From Marinobacter lutaoensis (GTDB lineage: Bacteria; Pseudomonadota; Gammaproteobacteria; Pseudomonadales; Oleiphilaceae), in contig NZ_MSCW01000005.1 in assembly GCF_001981305.1 (NCBI RefSeq), forward strand, positions 1 to 64,000: a DNA stretch of 64,000 bases. The letters are read 5' to 3'. The notes under the pieces were generated by a model. It saw only the letters and a program-made list of their open reading frames with translations. It searched no databases and was not told the DNA's origin. The translations under genes and the position numbers were made by a program. Positions within the stretch are counted from its first letter, which is position 1, and each line of letters begins with the position of its first letter. Below, one piece after another: positions 18,355 through 28,681 of this stretch.

Positions 18355-18599
18355 CTTGGCCTCCGGTCGCCCTCCATGATCTTGGCGACAAAGACGGATT
18401 TGCCATAGGTTTCAAACGACCACTTCATGGCGTCTGCCAGTACCTTCATGACTTCGTCGTACTCGCCAAAGATCTCCGTGCTCATCCGGCCCGGGTAGAC
18501 TTCCAGCCCCGACTGTTCCAGGCGGGCGATGAGGTCCCAGATCGGTTGCTTGTAGTCCTCTTTGAGAGGGTAGCAGCTGAGTTGCACTGAAAGATACAT
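18351..18599 (-). CDS. YkoF-related small protein
   Basis: 82-aa protein starting at the ATG 18597-18599, which has an excellent ribosome binding site (GGGAGGAAAAC before ATG); the frame is open further upstream without one. The fold pattern MYLSVQLSCYPL...LIARLEQSGLEVYPGRMST resembles the thiamine/HMP-binding YkoF and related thiamine-binding domains. Ligand residues cannot be confirmed. Its stop overlaps the ftsH start (ATGA), so both are translated from one message. A regulator or substrate link to the protease is possible but unproven. Confidence 0.75.
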   Translation of the reverse strand: MYLSVQLSCYPLKEDYKQPIWDLIARLEQSGLEVYPGRMSTEIFGEYDEVMKVLADAMKWSFETYGKSVFVAKIMEGDRRPR

Positions 18600-18768
18600 G
18601 TTTTCCTCCCCCCGGCCTCCGGCTCGGGTCAATTCCTCGTTTTGGCCGTTCAGATAGGCTATGATAGCGGGTCATTTTTGATGGTGCGTACCGATTGCCC
18701 GTTTTCAAGTCTTCCGCCGGGTCCCCCGTCGCACCTGCTTTCCCGTGTTTAAGTTAAGGAAAGGCTTC

Positions 18769-19623
18769 ATGGAGCATACCTATCGTCTTGTGATTTCCTG
18801 CCCGGACCGGGTGGGAATTGTCGCCAAGGTGAGTAATTTCCTGTCCACCTACAACGGCTGGATCACCGAGGCGAGCCACCATTCCGACACTCACGCCGGC
18901 TGGTTCTTCATGCGGCACGAGATCAAAGCCGATTCCCTGCCGTTCGGCCTGGACCAGTTCCGGGCAGCATTCGAACCGATCGCCCGGGAATTCAACATGA
19001 ACTGGCACATTGCCGATTCCGCCCAGCCCAAGCGCATCATCCTGATGTGCAGCAAAGAGTCTCACTGTCTGGCCGACCTGCTGCACCGCTGGCACAGCAA
19101 GGAGCTGAACGCCGAGATCGTGGCGGTGATTTCCAATCACGACGACCTGCGCCGCATGGTTGAGTGGCACGAAATTCCCTATCACCACGTGCCGGTCAGC
19201 AAGGAGAACAAGGCCGAGGCCTTTGCCCATATCGACGAGCTGTTCCAGCACTACGAAGTCGACGTGGTGGTGCTGGCCCGTTACATGCAGATCCTGCCAG
19301 CCGACCTGTGCGATAAGTACGCCGGCAAGATCATCAACATCCACCACAGCTTCCTGCCTTCCTTCGCGGGCGCCCGCCCGTACCACCAGGCCTACAACCG
19401 CGGGGTCAAGCTGATCGGGGCCACCTGCCACTATGTGACCCAGGATCTGGACGAAGGTCCGATCATCGAGCAGGATGTGATCCGTATCAGCCACAGCGAC
19501 ACCATCGAGGACATGGTCCGGCTTGGCAAGGACGTGGAAAAGAATGTGCTGGCCCGGGGCCTGCGCGCGCACATTGAAGACCGGGTCATTACCTTCGAAA
19601 ACAAGACCGTAGTGTTCGACTGA
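18769..19623 (+). CDS. purU: Formyltetrahydrofolate deformylase
   Basis: Hydrolyses 10-formyl-THF to formate and THF, balancing one-carbon pools and feeding formate to purine synthesis. The 284-aa protein has an N-terminal ACT domain (VISCPDRVGIVAKVSNFLS) and a C-terminal formyltransferase-like domain. That domain carries INIHHSFLPSFAGARPYHQA and, further on, VTQDLDEGPIIEQDV; the conserved Asn-His-Asp triad of the family can be placed here. ATG 18769 is chosen because AAGGAAAGG lies just before it; an upstream in-frame ATG at 18745 lacks one. Confidence 0.94.
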   Translation: MEHTYRLVISCPDRVGIVAKVSNFLSTYNGWITEASHHSDTHAGWFFMRHEIKADSLPFGLDQFRAAFEPIAREFNMNWHIADSAQPKRIILMCSKESHCLADLLHRWHSKELNAEIVAVISNHDDLRRMVEWHEIPYHHVPVSKENKAEAFAHIDELFQHYEVDVVVLARYMQILPADLCDKYAGKIINIHHSFLPSFAGARPYHQAYNRGVKLIGATCHYVTQDLDEGPIIEQDVIRISHSDTIEDMVRLGKDVEKNVLARGLRAHIEDRVITFENKTVVFD

Positions 19624-19659
19624 GCCCTGCCTGCCGCTGCCCTTGAACGGGGGTGCCTG

Positions 19660-19668
19660 TGGTATGCT
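19660..19668 (+). promoter_or_regulatory. Candidate extended -10 promoter of gyrA
   Basis: TGGTATGCT (19660-19668) has the TG-N-TATGCT form of an extended -10 element, 83 nt upstream of the gyrA ATG. TTGAAC at 19643-19648 is only 14 bp away, too short for a standard -35. A sequence match only. Confidence 0.35.
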
Positions 19669-19750
19669 TGGCGGCTTGTTGCAGAACACATAGGGCGTCT
19701 GGAAAACGGCGCCCGCACGACTTCCAGATAACGCAAAGGAACTTTTCTCG

Positions 19751-22318
19751 ATGGGTGAGTTAGCCAAAGAGATCCTGCCGGTAAACATTGAAGACGAGTT
19801 GAAACAGTCCTACCTCGATTACGCCATGAGCGTGATCGTGGGCCGGGCCCTGCCGGATGTGCGCGATGGCCTCAAACCGGTCCACCGCCGGGTCCTGTTC
19901 GCCATGTCCGAGCTGGGTAACGACTGGAACAAGCCCTACAAGAAGTCCGCCCGTGTGGTGGGTGATGTTATCGGTAAGTACCACCCCCATGGCGACTCCG
20001 CGGTCTATGACACCATCGTGCGCATGGCGCAGCCGTTTTCCCTGCGTTATCCCCTGGTGGACGGCCAGGGCAACTTCGGCTCCATCGACGGCGACAGCGC
20101 CGCGGCCATGCGGTACACCGAAATCCGCATGGAAAAAATTGCCCACTCCCTGCTGGCGGATCTGGACAAGGAAACCGTCGACTATGTCGACAACTACGAT
20201 GGCACCGAGAAGATTCCCGACGTGTTGCCCACGCGGGTGCCCAACCTGCTGGTGAACGGTTCCTCCGGCATAGCCGTGGGTATGGCCACCAACATTCCGC
20301 CCCACAACCTGACGGAAGTCGTCAACGGCTGCCTCGCCCTGATCGACAACCCGGACCTGTCCGTCGATGACCTGATGGAATACATTCCGGGCCCGGATTT
20401 CCCGACCCAGGGCATCATCAACGGCCGTGCCGGCATCGTCGAGGCGTACCGCACCGGCCGGGGCCGTATCTACATCCGCGCCCGCCACGAGATCGAGCAG
20501 GACAAGAAGACCGGTCGCGAGTCCATCGTGATCACCGAGCTGCCCTACCAGCTCAACAAGGCCCGCCTGATCGAGAAGATCGCCGAGCTGGTCAAGGAAA
20601 AACGGATCGAAGGTATCTCCGAGCTGCGGGACGAGTCCAACAAAGAAGGGATCCGGGTGGTGATCGAGCTGCGCCGGGGTGAAAACCCCGACGTAGTGAT
20701 CAACAACCTGTTCGCCCACACCCAGCTGGAAACCGTGTTCGGTATCAACATGGTGGCACTGGTCAACGGTGAGCCCAAGACCCTCAACCTCAAGGAAATG
20801 CTGGACGCCTTCCTGCGTCATCGCCGCGAGGTGGTCACCCGCCGCACCATCTACGAACTGCGCAAGGCCCGCGAGCGGGGCCACATCCTGGAGGGTCTGA
20901 CCGTGGCCCTGGCCAACATCGACGAGGTGATCGAGCTGATCAAAACCTCGCCGACCGCGGCCGAGGCCAAGGAAAAACTGATGGCGCAGGGTTGGGCGCC
21001 CGGTGGCGTCCTGGCGATGCTGGAACGGGCTGGGGAGGATGCCTGCCGTCCGGATGACCTGCCGGAAATCTACGGTTTGCGCAACGGCCTGTACCACCTG
21101 TCGCCGGAGCAGGCCCAGGCCATTCTCGACCTGCGCCTGCACCGTCTGACCGGCCTGGAGACCGAGAAGCTTCAGAGCGAATACCGGGAAATCCTGGAGA
21201 AGATCGCCGATCTGCTGCAAATCCTCAGCGACCCCGAGCGCCTGCTGCAGGTCATCCGCGATGAACTGCAGGAAATCGTCAACGACTACGGCGACCCCCG
21301 CCGGACCGAAATTGTCAGCTCCCGTCGCGACCTGACCATTGCCGACCTGATCGACGAGGAAGATCTGGTGGTCACCATTTCCCACAGCGGTTACGCCAAG
21401 ACCCAGCCGGTCGAGGATTATCAGGCCCAGCGCCGGGGCGGCCGGGGCAAGGCGGCCACCGCGATGAAGGACGAGGATTTCATCGAGAAGCTGCTGGTGG
21501 CCAACTCCCACGATACCATCCTGTGCTTCTCCAACCGGGGTAAGGTGTACTGGCTGCGGGTGTTCGAAATTCCCCGGGGCAGCCGGGGTTCCCGCGGCCG
21601 CCCGATGGTGAACATCCTGCCGCTGGAGGAGGGCGAGCGCATCACCACCTTCCTGCCCGTCAAGGAGTATCCGGAAGACCAGTTTGTGCTGATGGCCACG
21701 TCCCATGGCGTGGTCAAGAAAACCCCGCTGCAGAACTTCTCCCGTCCGCGCAGCAGCGGCCTGATCGCGCTGAATCTGGACGAAGGTGACACCCTGATCG
21801 GCGCCGCCATCACCCAGGGTGACGCCGAAGTGATGCTGTTCTCCAGCGCGGGCAAGGCCGTGCGCTTCCCCGAGGAGCAGGTCCGGCCGATGGGCCGTCT
21901 GGCCCGGGGGGTGCGCGGCATCCGCCTCCAGGACGGCCAGCGGGTGGTGTCTCTGATCATTCCCCAGGCCGGCGGCGTGATTCTCACCGCCAGCGAAAAC
22001 GGCTACGGCAAGCGCACCGCGCTGGAGGAGTTTCCCACCTACAGCCGGGGCAGCCAGGGTGTCATTGCCATGCAGTGCTCCGAGCGCAACGGCGACCTGG
22101 TCAGCGCGCTGCAACTGTTCGAGGGAGATGAGATGATGCTGATTTCGGACAAGGGAACCCTGGTACGTACCCGGTCCGATGAAGTCTCGTTGCTGAGCCG
22201 GAATACCCAGGGCGTGCGCCTGATCCGGCTGACCCAAAGTGACGAGCGCCTGGTCGGGGTCGAGCGTATCGCCGAGTCCGATGATGATGAGATGGATGGT
22301 GAGGAAACCGAAGCATGA
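19751..22318 (+). CDS. gyrA: DNA gyrase subunit A
   Basis: Catalytic DNA-breaking subunit of gyrase, which with GyrB introduces negative supercoils. The protein is 855 aa, slightly shorter than the E. coli enzyme. The quinolone-resistance region has [13 protein letters not shown] with Ser83 and Asp87 in E. coli numbering, the drug-sensitive residues. The active-site tyrosine is Tyr122 in AAMRYTE. The C-terminal beta-pinwheel has the GyrA box QRRGGRG near residue 558. A RBS AAAGGAAC lies upstream. The stop overlaps the serC start (ATGA). Confidence 0.97.
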   Translation: MGELAKEILPVNIEDELKQSYLDYAMSVIVGRALPDVRDGLKPVHRRVLFAMSELGNDWNKPYKKSARVVGDVIGKYHPHGDSAVYDTIVRMAQPFSLRYPLVDGQGNFGSIDGDSAAAMRYTEIRMEKIAHSLLADLDKETVDYVDNYDGTEKIPDVLPTRVPNLLVNGSSGIAVGMATNIPPHNLTEVVNGCLALIDNPDLSVDDLMEYIPGPDFPTQGIINGRAGIVEAYRTGRGRIYIRARHEIEQDKKTGRESIVITELPYQLNKARLIEKIAELVKEKRIEGISELRDESNKEGIRVVIELRRGENPDVVINNLFAHTQLETVFGINMVALVNGEPKTLNLKEMLDAFLRHRREVVTRRTIYELRKARERGHILEGLTVALANIDEVIELIKTSPTAAEAKEKLMAQGWAPGGVLAMLERAGEDACRPDDLPEIYGLRNGLYHLSPEQAQAILDLRLHRLTGLETEKLQSEYREILEKIADLLQILSDPERLLQVIRDELQEIVNDYGDPRRTEIVSSRRDLTIADLIDEEDLVVTISHSGYAKTQPVEDYQAQRRGGRGKAATAMKDEDFIEKLLVANSHDTILCFSNRGKVYWLRVFEIPRGSRGSRGRPMVNILPLEEGERITTFLPVKEYPEDQFVLMATSHGVVKKTPLQNFSRPRSSGLIALNLDEGDTLIGAAITQGDAEVMLFSSAGKAVRFPEEQVRPMGRLARGVRGIRLQDGQRVVSLIIPQAGGVILTASENGYGKRTALEEFPTYSRGSQGVIAMQCSERNGDLVSALQLFEGDEMMLISDKGTLVRTRSDEVSLLSRNTQGVRLIRLTQSDERLVGVERIAESDDDEMDGEETEA

Positions 22319-23397
22319 GCAGGGCGTTCAATTTTTGCGCCGGCCCGGCTACCCTGCCGGAGCCCGTTCTGAAACAGGCTCAGGAGGAAATGCTGGACTG
22401 GCGAGGTACCGGCATGTCGGTGATGGAAATGAGCCACCGCAGCGACGAGTTCGTGGCCATCGCCGAGGAGGCGGAGCGGGATCTGCGCGAGCTGGCGGAG
22501 ATTCCGGAGGATTACGCGGTCCTGTTCATGCAGGGGGGCGCGTCCAGTCAATTCTCGACCATTCCCCTGAACCTGCTGGGGGACAAGACCTCGGCCGATT
22601 ACGTGAATACCGGCATCTGGTCTAAGAAAGCCATTGCCGAAGCCCGTCGCTACGGTGACGTGAACGTGGTGGCCAGCTCCGAGGACAGCGGTTTTACCAC
22701 GGTACCGGATCCGTCCGGCTGGCGCACCCGCCCGGACGCGGCTTACCTGCACTACACGCCCAACGAAACCATTGGCGGCCTGGAATTCGACTTCGTGCCG
22801 GACAGTGGCGACGTGCCGCTGGTGGCGGACATGTCCTCCACCATCCTGTCGCGCCCGCTGGACGTCACCCGGTATGGTCTGATCTACGCCGGCGCCCAGA
22901 AAAACATCGGCCCCTCCGGGCTGGTCGTGGTCATCCTTCGCAAGGATCTGCTGGGTAAGGCGCGCAAGGAAACACCGACCATGATGAACTACCAGGTCAT
23001 CGCCGATAATGGCTCCATGTACAACACTCCGGCCACCTATTCCTGGTACCTGGCCGGGCTCGTGTTCAAATGGCTGAAGGCCCAGGGTGGCCTGGAGGCA
23101 ATGGCAGAGCGCAACGAGCGCAAGGCGCGCAAGCTGTACCGGTTCATCGACGACAATGATTTCTACGCCAATCCCATCGAACCGCGTTTCCGCTCCCGGA
23201 TGAACGTACCCTTCACCCTGGCCGATGAGGCTCTTAACCGCGCCTTCCTGGAAGGCGCCGAGGCCCGTGGGTTGCTGAACCTGAAGGGGCACCGGTCAGT
23301 GGGCGGTATGCGAGCGAGTCTCTACAACGCCATGCCGGAAGCCGGGGTGGATGCCCTGATTGACTATATGGCCGAATTCGCGAAGGAGCACGGCTGA
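22315..23397 (+). CDS. serC: Phosphoserine aminotransferase
   Basis: PLP enzyme of serine (and pyridoxal) synthesis converting 3-phosphohydroxypyruvate and glutamate to phosphoserine and 2-oxoglutarate. It is 360 aa. The start [15 protein letters not shown], the [10 protein letters not shown] segment and the PLP-lysine context [12 protein letters not shown] are all clear. The C-terminal [16 protein letters not shown] is conserved. Its ATG lies inside the gyrA stop, and pheA begins 2 bp after its own stop, so the genes are cotranscribed. Confidence 0.96.
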   Translation: MSRAFNFCAGPATLPEPVLKQAQEEMLDWRGTGMSVMEMSHRSDEFVAIAEEAERDLRELAEIPEDYAVLFMQGGASSQFSTIPLNLLGDKTSADYVNTGIWSKKAIAEARRYGDVNVVASSEDSGFTTVPDPSGWRTRPDAAYLHYTPNETIGGLEFDFVPDSGDVPLVADMSSTILSRPLDVTRYGLIYAGAQKNIGPSGLVVVILRKDLLGKARKETPTMMNYQVIADNGSMYNTPATYSWYLAGLVFKWLKAQGGLEAMAERNERKARKLYRFIDDNDFYANPIEPRFRSRMNVPFTLADEALNRAFLEGAEARGLLNLKGHRSVGGMRASLYNAMPEAGVDALIDYMAEFAKEHG

Positions 23398-23399
23398 CC

Positions 23400-24497
23400 A
23401 TGACGGATGAGAAGGCCCGACTGGCGGAACTGCGGGAGCAGATCGACCGGATCGACCGACAAATCATGGACCTGATCAGTGCCCGGGCGCGCTGCGCCCA
23501 GGAAGTGGCCAACGTGAAACTGGCCGCGAATCCGGGCCAGGATGTGGTCTTCTACCGGCCTGAGCGCGAGGCCCAGGTGCTGCGGCGCATCAAAGACTCC
23601 AATCCGGGGCCCCTTCCGGACGAGGAAATGGCCCGCCTGTTCCGGGAAATCATGTCCGCGTGCCTGGCCTTGGAGAAACCGATGCATATCGCGTTCCTGG
23701 GGCCGGTGGGGACCTTCACCCAGGCGGCGGCGCTCAAGCACTTCGGGCACTCTGTCATCAGCGTGCCCCTGCCGGCGATCGATGCGGTTTTCCGTGAAGT
23801 GGAGTCCGGTGCCGCCCACTATGGCGTGGTGCCGGTGGAAAACTCCACCGAGGGCATGATCAACCATACCCTTGATATGTTCATGAGTTCGCCGCTGAAA
23901 ATCTGTGGTGAGGTCCAGTTGCGGATTCATCACCACCTGCTGGTGTCGCCCAAGCACCGGGACGAAGCGATCACCCGCATCTACTCCCATCAGCAATCCT
24001 TTGCCCAGTGCCGCCAATGGCTCGATACCCATCGCTACGGCATTGAGCGGGTAACCGTCTCCAGCAACGCCGAGGCAGCGCGCCGCGCGGCGGAGGAACC
24101 GGGGGCCGCCGCTATCGCCGGCGACATGGCGGCCGAGCTGTACGGTCTGGAAAAGCTGGCCAACTGCATCGAGGACCGGCCGGATAACACCACCCGGTTC
24201 CTGATCATCGGCCGGGAAACCGTGCCGCCGAGCGGGCACGACAAATCCTCCATCCTGGTATCCATGCGCAACAAACCGGGGGCCCTCTATCAGCTTCTGG
24301 AGCCCTTCCACCGGCATGGCGTCAGCCTGACCCGGATCGAGACTCGACCCTCCCCCAGCGGCACCTGGGCCTACGTGTTCTACATCGATTTCGAGGGACA
24401 CATGGAGGACGACGTCATCCGCGAGGTCCTGTCGGAAGTGGAGGCCGAGGCGGTGGAGCTGAAGCGTCTGGGGTCCTATCCCATTGGTGTGCTGTAA
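23400..24497 (+). CDS. pheA: Chorismate mutase / prephenate dehydratase (P-protein)
   Basis: Bifunctional enzyme taking chorismate to phenylpyruvate for phenylalanine. It is 365 aa. An AroQ-type chorismate mutase domain spans about residues 1-90 (LREQIDRIDRQIMDLISARA). The prephenate dehydratase domain follows with FLGPVGTFTQAAALKHFG and VVPVENSTEGMINHTLD. A C-terminal ACT domain (LVSMRNKPGALYQLLEPF, then IETRPSPSGTWAYVF) is the usual site of phenylalanine feedback inhibition; its ESRP-type motif reads ETRP here. It sits 2 bp after serC and 22 bp before hisC. Confidence 0.96.
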   Translation: MTDEKARLAELREQIDRIDRQIMDLISARARCAQEVANVKLAANPGQDVVFYRPEREAQVLRRIKDSNPGPLPDEEMARLFREIMSACLALEKPMHIAFLGPVGTFTQAAALKHFGHSVISVPLPAIDAVFREVESGAAHYGVVPVENSTEGMINHTLDMFMSSPLKICGEVQLRIHHHLLVSPKHRDEAITRIYSHQQSFAQCRQWLDTHRYGIERVTVSSNAEAARRAAEEPGAAAIAGDMAAELYGLEKLANCIEDRPDNTTRFLIIGRETVPPSGHDKSSILVSMRNKPGALYQLLEPFHRHGVSLTRIETRPSPSGTWAYVFYIDFEGHMEDDVIREVLSEVEAEAVELKRLGSYPIGVL

Positions 24498-24519
24498 GCA
24501 GTAAAAATAGGGGAGCGTT

Positions 24520-25644
24520 ATGGCAGTCGATTACCAGAGTCTCGCGGTTAAGGGCGTTCAGGCGCTGAGCCCCTACCAGCCGGGCAAACCCATCGACGAG
24601 CTGGCCCGCGAGCTGGGCCTGGAGCCGTCGGACATCATCAAACTGGCGAGCAACGAGAACCCGTTGGGGCCCAGCGAAAAAGCCCTGGCGGCTGCCCGCT
24701 CTGCCTTGTCCGACCTTTGCCTCTACCCGGACGGAAACGGTTATGAGCTCAAGCGGGCCCTATCGGAGCGCTACGGTGTCGGCATGGACCAGATCACTCT
24801 GGGCAATGGCTCCAACGATGTCCTGGAAGTGATCACCCGCTGTTTCGCCGATACTGAAAGCGAAGTGGTGTTTTCCCAGTACGCCTTTGCCGTCTATCCA
24901 CTGGTCACCCAGGCCATCGGTGCTCGTGGTGTCTGCGTGCCGGCCCGTGACTGGGGGCATGACCTGGATGCCATGGCCGACGCCATCACCGAGCGGACGC
25001 GGCTGGTGTTTGTCGCCAACCCCAACAACCCCACCGGCACGGTACACACGGCCGCCGCCATCGAGGCCTTCCTGGCCAAGGTGCCGGAACGGGTTCTGGT
25101 GGTGCTGGACGAGGCCTACTGCGAGTACCTGACTGGCGACGACAGCCCGGACGGTGTCCGGCTCCTGTCGCGTTTTCCCAACCTGATCGTGTGCCGCACC
25201 TTTTCCAAGGCTTGGGGGCTGGCGGCGCTGCGGGTGGGGTACAGCCTCAGCTCCCCGGACATCGCGGATATCCTCAACCGGGTACGGCAACCGTTCAACG
25301 TAGACTCGGTTGCCCTGGCCGCGGCTACCGCGGTGCTGGCGGATGAAGCCTATCTGGAACGGTCGAGGGAGGTGAACGCGGCGGGCTTGAAGCAGCTGGC
25401 GGAAGGGTTCGACCGTATGGGGCTGAAGTACATTCCCTCGGCCGGCAACTTCATCGCCGTCGAGGTTGGCGACCAGGCGGCCGCGGTCTATCAGACGCTG
25501 TTGCAGCACGGTGTGATCGTCCGGCCCGTGGCCGGCTACGGTATGCCGCGACACCTGCGGGTTTCGGTCGGCTTGCCGCATCAGAACGATCGCTTCCTGG
25601 ATGCCTTGGCCGAAGCCCTGACCGCCGGTGGGGAGGGGGGCTGA
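24520..25644 (+). CDS. hisC: Histidinol-phosphate aminotransferase
   Basis: PLP-dependent class II aminotransferase, 374 aa. Clear motifs are KLASNENPLGPS, the LGNGSNDVLE loop, NPNNPTGTVH, and the PLP lysine in TFSKAWGLAALRVGY. Placed between pheA and the tyrA-aroA fusion, it probably also serves as aromatic aminotransferase for phenylalanine and tyrosine, as proposed for HisC-type enzymes in this genomic setting; that is inference. The ribosome binding site is GGGGAGCGTT. The next gene begins at or before its stop codon. Confidence 0.93.
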   Translation: MAVDYQSLAVKGVQALSPYQPGKPIDELARELGLEPSDIIKLASNENPLGPSEKALAAARSALSDLCLYPDGNGYELKRALSERYGVGMDQITLGNGSNDVLEVITRCFADTESEVVFSQYAFAVYPLVTQAIGARGVCVPARDWGHDLDAMADAITERTRLVFVANPNNPTGTVHTAAAIEAFLAKVPERVLVVLDEAYCEYLTGDDSPDGVRLLSRFPNLIVCRTFSKAWGLAALRVGYSLSSPDIADILNRVRQPFNVDSVALAAATAVLADEAYLERSREVNAAGLKQLAEGFDRMGLKYIPSAGNFIAVEVGDQAAAVYQTLLQHGVIVRPVAGYGMPRHLRVSVGLPHQNDRFLDALAEALTAGGEGG

Positions 25645-25645
25645 G

Positions 25646-27874
25646 GTGGCTCAGCCCTCGCCGCTGTTTCGTCGGGTCGCGGTCATTGGCCTCGGGCTGA
25701 TCGGCGGTTCCCTGGCCAGCGCCATTCGCGCGCACGGGCTGGCGCAGACCGTGGTCGGCTACGATGCCCGTGCGGACGAGCTGGCGCTGGGGGTGGCGCT
25801 GGGCGTGATTGACCAGGCGGCCGACTCGCTGGCCCAGGCCGTGCGCGGCAGTGATCTCGTGATGCTCGCGGTGCCGGTGCGCGCCGCCCGCTCGGTGCTG
25901 GCGGAAATACGGCCCGTTCTGGGGGAGGACGCCATCCTGTCGGATGTCGGCAGCACCAAGGCCAGTTTTGTGGCGGATGTCGAGTCGGTCTTCGGTGAGT
26001 TGCCGCCCCGGGTTGTTCCCGGGCATCCCATCGCCGGCTCCGAGCGCAGCGGCATCCGCGCCGCGAACCCGGAACTGTTCGCCCGGCACAAGGTGATCCT
26101 CACGCCCGCCGACAACACCGACCCGGAGGCGGTCGGGCGGCTGACCGCGTTGTGGGAAGCGTGCGGCGCCACCGTGCTGACCATGTCGGTGGCCTACCAC
26201 GACGAAGTGCTGGCAGCCACCAGCCATCTCCCGCACCTGATCGCCTTTTCCCTGGTGGACACTTTGGCGGGAGAAAATGAGAATATGGACATCTTCCGGT
26301 ACGCCGCCGGTGGTTTTCGGGATTTCACCCGTATCGCCGCCAGCGATCCGGTGATGTGGCATGACATTTTTCTGTCCAACCGGGATGCGGTGCTGCGCGT
26401 GATCGACCACTTTACCCGGGATCTCGGACAGCTGCGGGCCGCCATCGCCGCCGGTGACGGTGCCACCTTGCTACGGGTTTTCAGTCGCGCCAAGGCGGCG
26501 CGGGACCATTTTTCCAAGATGCTTTCAGGGCAGGCGTTTGTGACAGACAACAGCAACACACAGGTTACGTTCCATCTCCAGCCGGGGGGTTCCGTTCGGG
26601 GTGATATCCGGGTTCCTGGTGACAAGTCGATTTCCCATCGTTCCATTATGCTGGGCGCGTTGGCGGAGGGCATTACCGAGGTTAAGGGATTCCTCGAAGG
26701 GGAGGACAGCCTGGCCACCTTGCAGGCATTCCGTGACATGGGCGTTGCCATCGAGGGACCGGACGAAGGGTTCGTGCGGATCCACGGGGTGGGCATGCAC
26801 GGCCTCCAGGCACCCCGAGGCCCCTTGTATCTCGGCAATTCCGGCACCGCCATGCGACTGTTCGCCGGCTTGCTGGCGGCTCAGCCGTTCGACTCCGAGT
26901 TGACCGGCGACGCCAGCCTGTCCCGGCGGCCCATGGGGCGGGTGGCGGAGCCGCTGCGGGCCATGGGCGCGGTCATCGACACCGCCGACGGCGGTCGGCC
27001 GCCGCTCCGGATCCGGGGGGGCCAGAGCCTGACCGGAATTCACTACGAAATGCCGGTTGCCAGCGCTCAGGTCAAATCGTGCCTGCTGCTGGCCGGGCTC
27101 TATGCCGAGGGCGTAACCTCCGTGACCGAACCGGCGCCGACCCGGGACCACACCGAACGCATGTTGAAGGGTTTTGGCTACCACGTCCACCGGAACGGTG
27201 CCACCGCCAGCGTGACCGGTGGCGGCAAGCTGACCGCCTGCGCCATCGACGTCCCCGCCGACATTTCCTCCGCCGCTTTCTTCCTGGTGGCGGCGTCCAT
27301 CGCCCCGGATTCGGACTTGGTGTTGCGCCACGTCGGCATGAACCCGACCCGGGTGGGGGTGATCAACATCCTGCGCAGGATGGGGGCCGATATCGAGGTG
27401 TTGGCGCAGCGGGAAATCGGCGGCGAGCCGGTGGCGGACCTGCGGGTGCGCTCGGCCGAGCTGCGGGGCATCGACATCCCCGAGGACCAAGTGCCGCTGG
27501 CCATCGACGAGTTCCCGGTACTGTTCATCGCCGCGACCTGCGCCACCGGACGTACAGTTCTCCGGGGTGCCGAGGAGCTGCGGGTCAAAGAAAGCGACCG
27601 CATCCAGGTCATGGCCGACGGCTTGGCGGCACTGGGTGTGGCAACCACCGTGACACCGGATGGCATCATCATCGAGGGTGGCCAGGAAATCGGTGGGGGA
27701 ACCGTGGACAGCCACGGTGATCATCGCATTGCCATGTCATTCGCGGTGGCGTCATTGCGGGCCACCGCTCCGATCGTGGTCACCGACTGTGCCAATGTGG
27801 CCACTTCCTTCCCCGGCTTTGTCGACTTGGCCCGGAGCACCGGCATCCAGATCCGAGCGGAGGGCGGTGAATGA
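25646..27874 (+). CDS. tyrA-aroA: Fused prephenate dehydrogenase / EPSP synthase
   Basis: Single 742-aa polypeptide joining two shikimate-pathway steps. Residues 1 to about 295 form a NAD(P)-dependent prephenate dehydrogenase (Rossmann [13 protein letters not shown], then [21 protein letters not shown] and [12 protein letters not shown]). From about 305 the EPSP synthase runs to the end ([11 protein letters not shown] with Lys327, [38 protein letters not shown]). GTG 25646 is chosen because GGGAGGGGG lies just upstream and it follows the hisC stop; an in-frame GTG at 25628 is the alternative. The same fusion is known in Pseudomonas relatives. The stop overlaps the cmk start. Confidence 0.95.
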   Translation: MAQPSPLFRRVAVIGLGLIGGSLASAIRAHGLAQTVVGYDARADELALGVALGVIDQAADSLAQAVRGSDLVMLAVPVRAARSVLAEIRPVLGEDAILSDVGSTKASFVADVESVFGELPPRVVPGHPIAGSERSGIRAANPELFARHKVILTPADNTDPEAVGRLTALWEACGATVLTMSVAYHDEVLAATSHLPHLIAFSLVDTLAGENENMDIFRYAAGGFRDFTRIAASDPVMWHDIFLSNRDAVLRVIDHFTRDLGQLRAAIAAGDGATLLRVFSRAKAARDHFSKMLSGQAFVTDNSNTQVTFHLQPGGSVRGDIRVPGDKSISHRSIMLGALAEGITEVKGFLEGEDSLATLQAFRDMGVAIEGPDEGFVRIHGVGMHGLQAPRGPLYLGNSGTAMRLFAGLLAAQPFDSELTGDASLSRRPMGRVAEPLRAMGAVIDTADGGRPPLRIRGGQSLTGIHYEMPVASAQVKSCLLLAGLYAEGVTSVTEPAPTRDHTERMLKGFGYHVHRNGATASVTGGGKLTACAIDVPADISSAAFFLVAASIAPDSDLVLRHVGMNPTRVGVINILRRMGADIEVLAQREIGGEPVADLRVRSAELRGIDIPEDQVPLAIDEFPVLFIAATCATGRTVLRGAEELRVKESDRIQVMADGLAALGVATTVTPDGIIIEGGQEIGGGTVDSHGDHRIAMSFAVASLRATAPIVVTDCANVATSFPGFVDLARSTGIQIRAEGGE

Positions 27875-28551
27875 GGGCGGCACAGCCACCGGTCATTACC
27901 ATCGACGGCCCGGGCGGATCGGGTAAGGGCACCATTACCCAGATGCTGGCGCAGCGCCTGGGTTGGCACCTGCTCGACAGCGGTGCGATTTATCGCCTGA
28001 CCGCGCTGGCCGCAGTCCGGCAGGGGGTGGCTCTGGATGATGAATCCGGCCTGGTGCGGGTGGCGTCCGGCCTGGACGTGGCGTTCGAGCCGACTCCGCC
28101 GGGGCAGCCTGCCCGGGTGCTGCTGGCGGGCGAGGATGTGACCTCGGAAATCCGCACGGAGGTGTGTGGCAACAACGCCTCCCGTGTTGCCGTGCTGCAG
28201 CCGGTCCGGGACGCCCTGCTGCAACGTCAGCGGGACTTCCGAAAAGCTCCGGGACTGGTGGCCGATGGCCGCGACATGGGCACGGTGGTTTTCCCCGATG
28301 CACCCTTCAAAATCTTCCTGACCGCCAGCCCCGAGGAACGGGCCCGGCGACGTTTTAACCAGTTGAAGGAAGCCGGGGTCGATGTTAAGATTGACGCCCT
28401 TTTAGAGGAGATTCGGGCGCGCGATGAGCGGGACATGAACCGTTCGGCGGCCCCTCTCAAACCAGCGGATGATGCGCAAGTCATTGATTCCACAGGTTTG
28501 AGTATCGAGGAGGTGCTGGACAGGTGTATGGCCGTGGTGGGCCAGGCCTGA
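27871..28551 (+). CDS. cmk: Cytidylate kinase
   Basis: Phosphorylates CMP and dCMP with ATP in nucleotide recycling. It is 226 aa, with the Walker A loop GPGGSGKGT at residues 11-19, the DSGAIYRL nucleoside-binding region, the [13 protein letters not shown] segment and the lid and [15 protein letters not shown] motif. The ATG overlaps the stop of tyrA-aroA (ATGA), and rpsA follows after 130 bp, the gene order expected in this lineage. Confidence 0.96.
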   Translation: MRAAQPPVITIDGPGGSGKGTITQMLAQRLGWHLLDSGAIYRLTALAAVRQGVALDDESGLVRVASGLDVAFEPTPPGQPARVLLAGEDVTSEIRTEVCGNNASRVAVLQPVRDALLQRQRDFRKAPGLVADGRDMGTVVFPDAPFKIFLTASPEERARRRFNQLKEAGVDVKIDALLEEIRARDERDMNRSAAPLKPADDAQVIDSTGLSIEEVLDRCMAVVGQA

Positions 28552-28681
28552 CCGCACCTTTTTGTCGCTGGAGTGCCGGAAGCAGTGATTCTTGCCAGCC
28601 ATTGACTGGTTCCGGAAATCGCTAACAGACCGTGTTGCTGGCGGCACGGAGTACACTTGCGTTGATCACATAGGACACATA

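Noticed and set aside
19760..22237. 825-aa minus-strand ORF opposite gyrA
   Set aside because: Same cause: codon-position G+C bias removes stops opposite gyrA. The plus-strand gene is unambiguous.
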